64,000 nt of DNA from Nelumbo lutea (taxonomy: Eukaryota > Streptophyta > Magnoliopsida > Proteales > Nelumbonaceae). The stretch covers positions 53,247,759 to 53,311,758 of the forward strand of contig JAKGHH010000003.1 of the NCBI GenBank assembly GCA_022828595.1, read 5' to 3'. The translations under genes and the position numbers were made by a program. The notes beneath the pieces were generated by a model. That model did not search any database. It saw only the letters and a list, made by a program, of their open reading frames with translations, and was not told the origin of the DNA. Each line of letters begins with the position of its first letter. The first letter of the stretch is position 1. Shown here piece by piece: positions 36,797 through 48,049 of the stretch.

Positions 36797-38557
36797 TTTC
36801 TGATAAAAGAGCAAACATCAGTCCACAACCTAATCTGATTCATGCTCATTACATAGATATGGATTTTAATCTACGTTCCATTTCCATTTATTCATCTCTG
36901 AGATTTCCCTCCTTTCTCAGTGACGAAGACTGCGAGTTGTCTCTGGAAATGTGGGAAATCACATAGGGTGCATGGAGCCAACTGTTTCAGTTGCATAACT
37001 CCACCACCTTTCTGTAAAGGATCATATCCACTCATCACATGAGCTTTCCCTTTGGCCTTTGTCAAACAAGGTTCAGAGCCGTTTTCAGGTAAACCTTTCT
37101 GTCCAGCGAGTGCTTACCCATCATGTTTGTGAACGCCAAGGTACCGTGAGAGAGTTCCCATTTTCTAGTGAAGCCCCTCCCACATCGGTCCATGACGCCT
37201 CTATCATCTTATGAAACATTCAAACAAGCCCAACAGCAAATGGATAGCCCTTTTTCTGGTGCGTTTCCTAATTACTGAAGGACCCATCCTCATGCTAATG
37301 ATGGAAGGCCTTTAGAGAGTTCATCATATGAATCTCCCTATCACATGCACTCATATTAGCTGGAGGGAACAGTTACTTATGCCCTAGTTTAATCTAGGTC
37401 AAACCCAAGTGGCTCCCACTGACTTTCATAAAGTTAGATTTTGGTAGGCCCAAATCGGCTAGCATCCTGCACGTAACCTCTCCATGAGGTGTGGGACCCA
37501 TCATTGAGGGAGGTCATCCAATGACCAAAAGGGACACCATGGCAATGATGTGTATTCAGCCATGGTGTGCGCAAGAGCCACTGTCAATTGAGCATGGGCC
37601 AAGTACTTATGGCCCATGTATGTAGCACATCACACATTCATACATCACATGCAAGGATAAATTGATCCAATCAATTAATTATCTGTAGAGCCCATTTGAA
37701 GCACATTTTAAATCCACAACATTAACCATTAACAATATCTAGGTATATGGGCCGAATTAGGGTTGATGGGTTCAGCCCATATAGCTTTATCCGCAGAGTG
37801 GGCTTTTAGTAGTTTTAACCATTTAAAACTAGGCCTTTATAGGTTGGGCCAAATTAACCATTTAATTAAATATCAATCCTCAAGCCTATTAGTGGGAAAA
37901 AATAGGGCTGACTTTCAGCCTAGATCGAACCCTAGATTTGGTCCAAACAATTTGAAACAATCTTGGTTCGAACGGGTCTAGGGTTTGATCTTTAATTCAA
38001 GAAAATAATATAAAATTAAATACTGATGAAAGAAAATCAAGAATCAGTCAAACAAGGCTGTTTGCACAATCCATTCGACAAAACAGAGGTTAGATCATAG
38101 TTTGCAGTTTCATAAACTACTAATCGCAGATTGCAATTCTCCCATCTGCGAAATCTCCTTCTCTGCGCTGCCTTCTTCGATCCAAAATAAAATAAATAGA
38201 AATCCTAATTTCTATTAATAATTACATCAGATCGAATACCTATACATTCAGTCTAAAAATAAAAAAAAAATTATTTTTCAGGCCAAATGTAATAAAGTAA
38301 TCCAAAAACTGCAATATCGCAGGTCCCTGCGCAAATGAAGAATTCGATCTCCTCTTGTACGAACAACCCATAAATCAAGAAAATCATAAAGAACAATTCT
38401 AAATAATAATCAAATTTATATAAAAATTAATTTTAGATTCTTCGCCCATAATTTTGGTAACAAATTTCCCAAAACCTTTATCTGCGCAAATTGGGTAGAA
38501 TGCCTTCTGCCCATTTGTGCATGTTCAGATTTGAAACAATTTGGTTCAAGATTTGAA
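36797..38557 (-). other. Copia untranslated leader
   Basis: About 1.76 kb between the primer-binding site and the gag ATG with no recognisable coding blocks. It is long for the class. It might hold packaging signals, or an old insertion that can no longer be recognised. Confidence 0.6.
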
Positions 38558-38574
38558 CCATGGCTCTGATACCA
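38558..38574 (-). promoter_or_regulatory. Copia primer-binding site
   Basis: The minus strand reads TGGTATCAGAGCCATGG directly inside the 5' LTR. This is the usual plant Copia sequence complementary to initiator tRNA-Met. Confidence 0.95.
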
Positions 38575-38575
38575 C

Positions 38576-40476
38576 TAAAGGGATGAGAGATCCATAGTAT
38601 GGACGCCCAAGTCTTGCGGAATAAAGGGGCGAATTTCAAAAATTTTTCTCTCCCTTCAACTGGGAATCGCATTCCCTATTTAGAAAATCATATTTTCAAG
38701 GATCAATCTTGAACAATAAACTGAACCAGATCTGAACCAAAAGGAGTAGGAGAAGATTATACCTAATGCAGAGAAAAATATCTCCCAACAAAGGTGTCCA
38801 CACCCAAGGAAGGATCCAAAGACTGCTCCCACTAAAGATGGCACAGTGCAAGATGGAGCGGAATCAACAGTATTCTTCTCCAAGAATTCTGTCCTTCGCA
38901 AGAAACAGTAGGATGGCACGTGAGCACAGCTTTCTATCAATTCTTTCTCAAAGAACTGATGTCAAGATCAAATCTTGACTTCTCTCACAACTGGAGATCG
39001 AACAGGCAAACTGAGCGGCAAGAACAAGAAGGCGGCAAGAAAGAATTCTGCATGGTTGCTTATTTAATTCTTCTAAAGGCTGTTGCCCCCTCCTTCTTTT
39101 GTAAACCCAAAGGATCAGCTCCTAATCCAATTGGGAGTTGACTATCGAAATCATATTTGGATTAGACCTCTCTTTAGGTGATAAGGATAAACCCTTATCT
39201 TATCTGTAGATTAGATTAGCCTTCTCCTAATCCCATTAGGAGGTTTCTAGATCTGAATCATATTCAGATCTGGACTCTCTGAGTGGATAGGGTTAAGACC
39301 CTATCCTATCTGCTGACCCATCTCAGAATTCGCCCATATTTAACTTATTAAATATGTTTAGTTCGAAATGGGCTTTAGACCCATTAAGCTTATGTGCTCA
39401 CTTAACCTTCCTAACTGCTGTCCAGTTGGGCTTCCTTGTATGGTGTGGGACCCAAGCATTGATATACACATCAACCACATGGGTTCGGCCCAACCTTTGT
39501 TACAAGGCCTGGCCGAATACATTCTTATAGACAGTGCACCCCCTGAAACCCATCAAATGGGCTCTATGGGCCCAACACTTACCCTAAGTGGTCCCTGGGC
39601 CAAGCCACCTTGTAACACCCAGGGACTGTGGGCAGATGCAAGATTAGCCCATCAGGTATTATCCTCAATGGTCTTACACTTAACCTCTCACCCCATAATG
39701 ATCATACACTACTCGATAAGAGAGGACCTCTCCTTCGGCTGTAAGGAACAATGCTGCACTCTCTACTTAAATGGATCACGGGAATTAAAACCTTTTGCAA
39801 ATATTTTATAAACCATGATATATATACTTTTATATCTCATATAAAATATACTTCACAAAACAAATCTCAACGATTGAAATCGGCTGCCTGCAGTCTTGGT
39901 TTCCATCAGTGAGAGTGCATCCCCGATCATTACCTTTGTCTAACAAAGGGGCTGATCCTGTCACTATGATCACTCACTCAGATGAATTCTCAGACTGTCC
40001 CAACATACCCAGGTTTTGACCCCCGCTAAGGATCTCACTGATTGGTACATCAAAGATAGCCCAATCTAACACCTAGTGCAGTATCATAATCGAGTCTAGG
40101 GGTTGGGTGTAATTTTCCAGTTTTTCCCATCAATTTCCAAGGTCCAGGGCAATACTGGAAATCTGGTCCAATTCAAAGATTCAATTAATCCTACACTGTA
40201 CGTGCCTAGGGTCTCTCCCTGGCAGCTGAGACAGACCACCCCAACCGACTTGGTGGCACAACAATGTCAGCCTTATCAAAATAGGTATCTCCAGACTGAC
40301 TCACTGGTTGTGAACATTCTAAAGTAACACAAGTCTCATTAAATGCCCAGTTTAAGGGTATTATACAGAAACATACCAAGGGAACATGAATCAAATATGC
40401 ACTATTATTCATTTACAATAAACTCATAAAGTACATCATTCTGATTGAAGCTAAGGGCATACAAAACTGTCCAACA
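38576..40476 (-). repeat. Copia 5' LTR (right copy)
   Basis: Starts TAAAGGGATGAGAGATCC (first dinucleotide TA instead of TG) and ends ACTGTCCAACA. In element orientation this is the promoter-bearing LTR. The primer-binding site lies immediately inside it. Confidence 0.95.
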
Positions 40477-40690
40477 GTTCTGATAACAAAAATTTTAAAA
40501 ATAAAAGATAACTAAAAATAAAAAATGGCCAAAACCGTTGAATGGGTCAAATGATCGATGGTTTGGCCATCCGAGTCAATGGTTTTTGGCCAAGAACTAG
40601 GTTTGGGATAAACAGAACCGGTTACCTTAATGATTCCCGGGCCAAACGGTCTAACCGTCTGGATCAATGGTGGTTTAAAAACCATGGTTC

Positions 40691-41141
40691 GTTGCCCCCC
40701 CTTAAACTTTGCCACGTTGAGTTTTTTTGAGGAGCCATATCAATTACTAGACATTAATGCACAAGTCTATCATTGCTGAAAATAACATCTAAATAATTAA
40801 ATATCTATTTTCCAATGGACCCAGATACCTCACCTCTTGAATATGAAATTAGGTTTGCAAAATACCATTAATCAAAACCTATGTTGGATGAAACCTATTA
40901 ATATTAGTAGCTTGGATTCGAGTTTGTAACAAAAACAAGACATTAGGCTAAATAACACTTGACTAATTCCTTCAGTTGTCTCTGCAAGATGGGCAAACCA
41001 ACACCATTAACGTTCCATTCCATTCCAGCATCTTCATAGGGAATCTTTTCTTTGTAGTGCAACTTGGATTGGTCCTTCTCCAGAGCTTGGTGAATCAGCC
41101 TTTCCTTTTGTCATTTTTCCACTGGTGGGGCTTTAGGGTTT
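40691..41141. other. Flank of nested elements, no recognised feature
   Basis: Contains no recognisable gene. A short open frame starts at 40976. Confidence 0.5.
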
Positions 41142-41349
41142 GTACAATTGTACCCATCAAGGCATATATCCTCTCCCGCTCATCATTTTGTTTCACTCAT
41201 TCCTCCTCTAATTTCTCTCCAAGTTCAACCTCAGCTTCTTTATAGTTATATTCTCCTTCCCCTCTTCCTCTTATTCATATCCACCAAAATATTGTCTTCC
41301 TCTTTTCTCGCTAGATCATTCTCTTTGTCCTCTTCTTCATTGTTTTTGA
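41142..41349. repeat. Direct repeat flanking the truncated Copia element (left copy)
   Basis: From GTACAATTGTACCCATCAA to CATTGTTTTTGA this 208-bp pyrimidine-rich stretch recurs at 54432-54592, where about 47 bp are missing. It is immediately followed by the interior of the Copia RT, so the element has no 5' LTR here. Confidence 0.85.
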
Positions 41350-42425
41350 GAAGAAAGTTTGTAAACTGATTAAATCACTATATGGTTTAAAATAAGTACA
41401 CAAACAATGGTATGAGAAATTTGATCATTGCATTATAGCGTTTGATTTTAAACACAATAGGGCTGATAGATGCGTTTACTCAAAGTTCACTGAAAATTAT
41501 GGTGTAATTGTATGCTTTTATGTTGATGACATGCTTATTATGTGTATTAATATGGTTGGTATAAATGAAACTAAAAGCTACTTATCCTCTGTCTTCAAGA
41601 CGAAAGATTTAGGAGAAGTATATACCATCTTAGAAATAAAAGTTAAAAAGCATAGTAGGGGTTATGCATTAAGCCAATTACATTATATTGAGTGAATACT
41701 TGAGAAATTTAAGCATTTAGAATTTAAAGAATAGAGCACCCCATATGATTTTAGTATAAAGTTAGTAGAAAAATCTCTAAAAGCAATTGCACAACTTGAG
41801 TATGGTAGTGCAGTAGGAAGTTTGATGTATGCTATGCTTTATACTAAACATAGTATTGCATTTGTAGTAAATAAACTTAGTTGGCTTATGGGTAATCTCG
41901 ATACAGAGCATTGGAAGGCAATTGGGAGAGTTCTTGGGTACCTCAAAAGAACCTTGGGATTTGGCTTATCCTACTGTGATTAACCAGTTGTAACAAAAGG
42001 GTACATTGATGCAAGTTGGATTACCGATAATGGAGATAACAAGTCCACATCTCGATGGATTTTCATCCTTGGTGGGACTGTGATCTCTTGGGCATCAAAG
42101 AGACAAACTTGTATATCCCACTCAACCATGGAATCCAAATTCATAGCCTTGGCGGTTGCTGGAAACGAGAATAAATGGATTAGGAATTTATTATTAGTTA
42201 TAAAACTTTGGCCTAGTCTTATGCCTTCAATTTCCATTTATTATGATAGTCAGGCAACTCTGTCGAGAGCCTATAGTGGTACTTACAATGGTAAGACCAA
42301 ACATATAAGTTTGAGACATGAAATTGTTAGGCAATTGATTCAAGATGGATTCATTACTATAACTTATGTGAGGTCAAGTAAAAAACTTGACTGATCCTCT
42401 TACCAAAGGTTTGGCTAGAGAGTTG
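41350..42425 (+). pseudogene. Second Copia: RT C-terminal half and RNase H
   Basis: Blocks in order: LIKSLYGLK, WYEKFDHCIIAFDF, CFYVDDMLIM (YVDD at 41519-41530), FKTKDLGEVYTILEIKV, GSLMYAMLYTKHSIAFVVN, then RNase [17 protein letters not shown] (about 42000), [13 protein letters not shown] (42123-42160) and YYDSQATLS. The end, DPLTKGLARELV, runs up to the Gypsy target site. Several in-frame stops (for example after YGLK and LHYIE) inactivate it. Confidence 0.9.
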
Positions 42426-42430
42426 GTAAG

Positions 42431-43178
42431 TGATGGAGGAAGATTTGGCCTAACCTCTTGGCCGCCCAGCACCTGGAAGCACCCGAGGGTGACCTGGCAG
42501 GAGCGACAGCTCGGCATGGCAGTGCACTCAAGGCACGAGCTCCAAGAGGAGGAACCAGCAGTCCGAGCTCCCCAAAAGGAACCTGAACTCTCCCTTTGAC
42601 CTCGAGCCTTACGAGGAGCACAAAGGGCAACAACCCGAACTGACCCACCCTAGGGCAGTTCAGGACACACTTCTATCCGAACTCAAGACCACCTCGCACA
42701 CCACTCCAGCACTTCGTCTCCAGGCTGCCAAACTGAACAACCGTACCTGACACCAAAGGAGTCCGTATCCTGAGGTGGCGTGCCTGACTGACTTAGGATC
42801 TGACGCTTGACAGCCGCACTTCAACGGCCACCTACCACCACCACCTCCAGTTACAGAGATGGCTCCGACAAAGAGAGCAGTGACACTCGAACTGGCAGGA
42901 GTGCAGAGGTAATGATACCCGACTTGACAGGAGCTTAGGAGTGAGTGTGCGAAGTGGTTATAAAAGGCCCTCTTCCCCCCAAGAATGGAGGTAGGTGATA
43001 ACTTTGCACCATTTGGTTTTTTATCTTTCCTTTGAGAAAATACTAACTTGAGCTTCGGAGCGCTCTCACCGGGTTCCTCCTCGAAGACTACTCGCCTTCT
43101 TCCCCATTTCAGGCACCTTTTGCTCCAGTCAGAGGCAAGATCGTTGACAGCTAGGATCGACCGGATTGCGCCCCATCA
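42431..43178 (+). repeat. Gypsy 5' LTR
   Basis: Starts TGATGGAGGAAGATTTGGCC and ends ATTGCGCCCCATCA. A TATA box TATAAAAGG lies at about 42959-42967. Collinear with 52390-53165. Confidence 0.95.
42959..42967 (+). promoter_or_regulatory. TATA box of the Gypsy 5' LTR
   Basis: GGTTATAAAAGGCCC is conserved in the right LTR (about 52946) and the solo LTR (about 26316). The solo LTR at 62.1 kb has a related TATATAAGGG. Confidence 0.75.
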
Positions 43179-43179
43179 A

Positions 43180-43197
43180 TTGGCACCGTCTGTGAGA
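43180..43197 (+). promoter_or_regulatory. Gypsy primer-binding site
   Basis: TTGGCACCGTCTGTGAGA starts one base inside the 5' LTR, close to the TTGGCGCCGTCTGTGGGA form usual for this lineage. The tRNA is not assigned here. Confidence 0.75.
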
Positions 43198-43262
43198 ACG
43201 ATTTTAAAAGCCTCCTTCTAAAACTTTCATAGCACCTTTTTTTCCAAGAAACCCCAACACTC

Positions 43263-45004
43263 ATGGCTTCTTCCAGCAATGCCGGATGTAGCACAGAGAT
43301 GAACACCACCGGGGAACAACTTCAAGTCCCCGTGATGTGCATCGAATAGTTCACCATCTCCCTTCCGGTGGATGGGATCCCTGGCCTAAATGCACCACGA
43401 ACAGTGGCACCCGTGAATCTTCCCGCCATGAACGTCCCCTTCCTCCCTCTGTTGGAACCACCTTTGCTAAACCAACCATTGTTCCCCCGACAACTAGCCA
43501 GAACCAGCTTGATGACCTGGTGCATGGCATGCGGGCCATCCAAGCCCAAATGCTGCAGCTTCAACAACATCAAATCTACCAGCAGCAGATGTTGCACCAT
43601 GTATCCCAATACCACTACCAGCAGCAGTTCCCCCAACTGCCTCAAAGTCAGCTGCAGCTCCCACCTTGTCACCCCGCCATTAGGCGAGCCAAGCCCTCCC
43701 CTCAAGGCGGGCGTCCCCACCAGGAGACTTCCCAAGCTCGGGCCTCCTAGGATCAGAGCCCCTCTAGAAGCCAGGCCTCATCCCCTGGCAGGAGAGAGAG
43801 ATCGACTGCCCCCGCCTCGCCACTCGCCGGCAGACCAGGAACTCGATCCATCAAGTCAGCATCACCTCGATGCTCTTAGGACGGGCCCCTGCACACCGAA
43901 AATTGGTTCAACGCCTTAGCCGTAGACTACCTCCAGCAGTCCGGGTGCATTGAGCTCGGGAACACCGAGGCAAGCAGTGCCAATGTCGGGCCTTCCAAGC
44001 AACAGAGGCGCCGCCAGTGAAGCTGTCGAACTACAACTCGCGTCTTTCCCGAGCTCCGAGGTGAAAAAGAAGGGAGCTATGATGAGATAAAGGCTGCCCC
44101 TATCCTCTTAGTCCCTTCCCCCTGTCATCAGAACTCCTTGCAGTTCCTATGCCCAGAGACTTCAAACCCCCCCCACTTGACAAGTATGATGGGTCCTTTG
44201 ACCCCAGCGACCATGTCGATGCCTTCTAGTCCCAGATGCACCTGGCTAGGGCCAGCGAGTCCTGTATGTGCATAGCCTTCACTACCACCTTCAGAGGAGT
44301 GGCTCGCACCTGGTACAGGAACCTAGCCCCCAAGTCAATAAGGAGATGGTCCCAGTTCGTGCAGGTCTTCAACACACACTTCGTCACCAGCAAGCAGTGC
44401 CCCCAAACTGAGGAGAGCCTCCTCGGCATGGTCTAGAAGGAAGGGGAGCCCATCCGCAGCTACATCAAGCGGTTTAACGACGCATGCCTACAGATCCCAC
44501 GCCTAGACCCTGCAGTTCAGCTCGCGGTGGCCAAGATGGGGGTGACACACAAGGAGTTCAAGTGGCACATAGTGGCCAACCAGCCCATGACCATTGTTGA
44601 TTTCCTTAAGCTCGCGGACAAGTTCATACGAACGGAGGAGGAGATCAACCAAAGGACTGAGGCCGGGTTTGAAAAAAGAAAGAGAGAAGAACTCCCCAAT
44701 CAAGGAGACAACCAGAAGGATCTAGCTCGAGCACCAAATCCAAGCTAGCCGTTCCGAGCTCCCATGGCAGGTCGGACAGACTACACGCCCTTGAACACGA
44801 AGCGGGCTGAGATCTTGATGACAATCAAAGACGCCCCGTACGTAAAGTGGCCACCTCGCCTAAAAGGAAACCCAAATGAGAGGAACAAGAACTTGTACTA
44901 CAGTTTCCATAGAGACCACGGCCATAGTACCGAACATTGTAATAATCTCCTCGACGAGATAGAGGGACTCATCCGTCATGGGTACTTAAGAAATTTTGTA
45001 CAGC

Positions 45005-45038
<34 letters not shown>

Positions 45039-45200
45039 GAGAAGTCGGCAAGGGGAGCATGGTAAGGATGCTCCCGAGTCCAACAGCAGGCCAGCCGAAC
45101 AGTGGCAAAGACAGCCTCCGGAAGAGAGGCCAGTTTGGGGAACCATCCACGTGATAGTGGGAGGTTCGGTAGTAGCGGGCTGTACTTCAGCAACGGCCTA
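43263..45200 (+). pseudogene. Gypsy gag (broken)
   Basis: The first ATG at 43263 (MASSSNAGCSTEMNTTGE) meets a TAG at 43347. The N-terminal Gln-rich segment then appears in another frame (QAQMLQLQQHQ, 43337-43750). The capsid block starts with KYDGSFDPSDHVDAF at about 44190, then TTTFRGVARTWYRNL and GEPIRSYIKRFNDACLQI. The C-terminal zinc-like block reads YYSFHRDHGHSTEHC (44896-44940), with Tyr where Cys is usual. An Asn repeat follows. Several stops sit where Gln or Trp is expected. Gag would form the particle shell. Confidence 0.88.
45008..45040 (+). repeat. (AAT)n microsatellite inside gag
   Basis: Eleven AAT units encode a run of Asn between the zinc-like block and the protease. Not expected in this gag family, so it is probably an expansion after insertion or in a recent parent. 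Confidence 0.9.
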
Positions 45201-45329
45201 GGCGTCAGTTCGCAAAGCTGCCCGAGAAGAGCAGAACCCTCCGAAGAGGCCAAAGACGGAGGAACCGGTTTTTCTTCATGGAAGACGATGCGTGAGGGGT
45301 CCACTACTCCCACGATGATACGCTTGTCA

Positions 45330-45805
45330 TAAAACTAAGGATCAACGACTTCGAAGTCTGGCGTGTGCTTGTTGATTCAAGCAGCTCGGCGGACATTCTC
45401 TTCAAGTCGGTGTTTGACCAGTTTCAGTTGCGGAGAAGCGAGTTGAAGACCACAAACACTCCTCTGGTGGGCTTCAGCAGAGTGGAAGTCAGGCCCCTCG
45501 GGAAAGTGACAGTTCCTGTAGAAGTCGGCACATGGCTCTGCGCGGTCAGACTCAACCATGATTTCTTGGTGGTCATGACCCCCTCCCCGTACAATGCCAT
45601 AATAGGGTGGCCAATCACTCATGTCCTACGAGCAATGGTCTCCACCTACTACTTGGCAATGAAGTTTCCTACAAACTTCGATGTGGGAGTAGCGTGGGGC
45701 GACCATCTCGAGTCCCGCAAGTACTATGTTGCCACCCTGAAGGGAAAAACCAAGGTGGCCGACAACCTCGAACTGGAACGGCCTACGGAGCAAGGTGAAA
45801 AATGA
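45330..45805 (+). pseudogene. Gypsy protease
   Basis: The open frame 45365-45805 starts at VLVDSSSSADILF, the aspartic protease active site (usually D-G/S-G-S-S). PLVGFSRVEVRPLGKVTVPV and YNAIIGWPITHVLRAMVSTY are the flap and C-terminal blocks of the Tat-type retropepsin. It would cut the Gag-Pol polyprotein. The second active-site residue being Ser rather than Gly may weaken it. The frame ends in a stop before RT. Confidence 0.85.
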
Positions 45806-45889
45806 GCTATGCCCACAGAAGAAACGATTGCGATCCCAACTTTAGCTGCAGATCCAGCTCGGGCGCTATAGATTGGTGCTTCCGTCCAA

Positions 45890-46984
45890 GAACCTCTACG
45901 ACCCGAACTGGTAAGTTTCTTACTTCAAAATTTAGATATTTTTGCATGGTCCACATTCGATATGCCCGGTATTGACCCCAGCCTTATAACTCACAAACTT
46001 AATACCGATGCTGAAGTTAGGCCCGTTAGACAGAAGAAACGCAACCTAACCCCAGAGTGATGGAAAGCAGTCGACGAGGAGGTCGCGAAGCTCCTTGCAG
46101 CCGACTTCGTAAGAGAAGTCCATTACCCGAGCTGGATAGCCAACCCCGTTTTGGTAAAGAAGGCCAATGACAAGTGGCGCATGTGCGTCGACTACACCAA
46201 CCTGAACTGGGCCTGCCCAAAAAAATTGCTTCCCACTGCCCAGAATCGACCGCTTGGTAGACGCGACCTTGGGACATGAGTTGCTAAGCTTCTTAGATGC
46301 CTATTCGGGCTACAACCAAGTCAGAATGGATTAGGCCGACGAGGAAAAGACCTCGTTCATCACAGAGTTCGGCCTATACTGTTACAAGGTTATGCCTTTG
46401 GATTAAAAAATGCTAGGGCAACCTTTCAAAGGATTGTGAATAAGTTGTTTCAACCCTTAATTGGCACAAAGATAGAGTCCTATGTAGATGACATGGTCGT
46501 CAAGACACGGTTCTCACACAAATTAATACACGATTTGTGTTCTGTATTTCAAATCCTGAGACAATTCAACATGAGACTAAATCCAAACAAATGTATCTTC
46601 GATGTCACCTCGGGCAAGTTCCTAGGGCACATCGTTAACCGGCGTGGCATTGAGGCCAACCTGGACAAGATTAAGGCAATCATAGACATGAGACCGCCCC
46701 GGAAATTGAAAGAGGTCCAAAGGTTAAATGACCGCATAGCCGCCCTGGGCCGCTTTATGTCCAAGTCGGTAGACCGCTGCCTACCTTTCTTTAAGGCAAT
46801 TAAAGGCAAAGGGTTCGAATGGACCCAAGACTATCAGCTCGCGTTCGACGAGCTAAAGAAATACCTCGCTAGTGTGTCAGTCTTAACCAAGCCCGAGGAG
46901 GGCGATGTCTTAGAATTGTACCTCTTGGTAAGCGACGAGGTGATCAGTTCAGTACTAATAAAAGAAGTAGATCAGGTCCAATGA
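45890..46984 (+). pseudogene. Gypsy reverse transcriptase
   Basis: Palm and finger blocks run FAWSTFDMPGIDPSLITHKL, VREVHYPSWIANPVLVKK and WRMCVDYTNLNWACPK. After a frameshift at about 46220 come DAYSGYNQVRMD and TSFITEFGLYCYKVMPFG. A second shift at about 46400 (one T lost in a CCTTTTGG run) precedes ARATFQRIVNKLF and YVDDMVVK (catalytic YVDD at 46481-46492). The connection domain up to SDEVISSVLIKE is open. Stops at QADEEK (TAG) and elsewhere. Confidence 0.92.
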
Positions 46985-47275
46985 CCCATCTATTACGTTA
47001 GTAAAATTTTGTAGGGAGCAGAGACGAGATACCCACAGATAGAAAAGTTGGCATACGCGCTAACAATCGCAGCTCGGAAACTCCGCTCATATCTCCAAGC
47101 TCACACTGTCATCGTCTTGACTGACAAACCTCTGAGGCAAGTCTTACTTAAGCCCGAGGTTTTCGGTCGGCTGACAAAGTGGGCCATCGAGCTCAGCGAG
47201 TACGACCTCTAGTATAAGCCACAAACTACTATTAAGGCCCAAGCCATAGCAGATTTCATCACCGAGTAAACGTCC
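46985..47275 (+). pseudogene. Gypsy Ty3-type RNase H
   Basis: PIYYVSKIL, GAETRYPQIEKLAYALTIAA, HTVIVLTDKPLRQVL and KWAIELSEYDL form the classical Ty3 RNase H after RT. Stops occur after KIL and EYDL. In Tat elements this domain is usually degenerate and its work is taken over by the next RNase H. Confidence 0.85.
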
Positions 47276-47374
47276 AGCTCTGAAGTCCCCAGGCCGGTTG
47301 AGCTCGAGATCCCCAGTTCGGGTGAGCCCAGAGCTCCCAGGACAATAGAGTTCGAACCCCATGAGGTAGCAATC

Positions 47375-47980
47375 AGGATGGCATCTCTCCTAGTTAGGCC
47401 AAACGCGAACTGGGATGAGGAGCCCTGGATCCTTCACGTAGATGGCTCCTCGATCCAACAGGGCAGCGGGGCTGGAATAGTCCTGCACAGCCTAGGTGGC
47501 ACGAAATTGGAGTACATGCTACGCTTTGAGTTCGCGGCATCCAACAATGAGGCGGAGTACGAGGCATTGATAGCCGAGCTGGCCCTAGCACAAGAGGTAA
47601 AAGCGAAACACATAGTTATCTGCAGCGATTCTTAGCTTGTGGTCAACCAGGTTACGGGCGAATACGAAGCATGCAAGCCAACTATGATCGCCTACTTGGC
47701 AAAGGTAAAGGAGGCTCTGCTCAACTTCCAGTCACACTTCATCAAGCAAATCCCAAGGTCAGAGAACACTGAGGCCGAAGTCCTGTCCTGGTTAGCCAGC
47801 ACCAGTCACAACGCCATGGGAACCATGTACATAGAGGACTTACCTCGGCCTAGCATTCTCAGGGGGGCAGAGGAGGTCGCTCCCGTCCTTGAAGCAAAGC
47901 CGAGCTGGATTGACCCACTCGTGAACTTCTTGCTAGATGGGACCCTCCCTACAGATCGCAATGCAGCCAGAAGGGTGTAG
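47375..47980 (+). pseudogene. Gypsy second RNase H (plant aRNH type)
   Basis: WILHVDGSSIQQGSGAGIVL (first Asp), ASNNEAEYEALIAEL (Glu) and VICSDS*LVVNQVTGEY (Asp, then TAG where Gln is expected) show a complete second RNase H. It resembles the archaeal/plant-type domain that marks Tat elements. The open frame 47639-47980 continues into a linker before integrase. Confidence 0.88.
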
Positions 47981-48049
47981 CGTTAGGCAGCCAAATATGT
48001 CATAATAGACGAATGACTGTATTGACGATCCTACACGCTCCCCTACCTG

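Larger units (their letters stand above)
31008..40476 (-). mobile_element. Full-length Copia LTR retrotransposon (Angela/Tork-like), minus strand, TSD GTTCT
   Basis: Flanked by GTTCT at 31003-31007 and 40477-40481. LTRs are 31008-32951 and 38576-40476. Primer-binding site (tRNA-Met type) is at 38558-38574 and polypurine tract at 32952-32962, both oriented for the minus strand. The gag-pol order protease, integrase, RT, RNase H is Copia type. 9,469 bp. Long LTRs of about 1.9 kb and the RT sequence suggest the Angela/Tork group (inference). By eye the first 280 bp of the two LTRs show about twenty differences, so the insertion is not recent. Stops in the frame make it inactive. Confidence 0.95.
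30912..40685. mobile_element. MITE of the GGTTTTTAAAA family, split by Copia (halves 30912-31007 and 40482-40685)
   Basis: The left half begins ATGGTTTAAAAAAAAATCAC and runs to GATGACCTGTTCT. The right half starts GATAACAAAAATTTTAAAA and ends GTTTAAAAACCAT. Put together they match the intact copy at 13719-13980. The 5-bp flank GGTTC is found at 30907-30911 and 40686-40690. This supports one MITE insertion followed by the Copia insertion. Confidence 0.75.

Noticed and set aside
43322..43735. 137-codon minus-strand open frame over gag
   Set aside because: Shadow of the Gln/Pro-rich gag N terminus on the other strand; no splice signals or domain, unlike the antisense gene at 50-51.8 kb.
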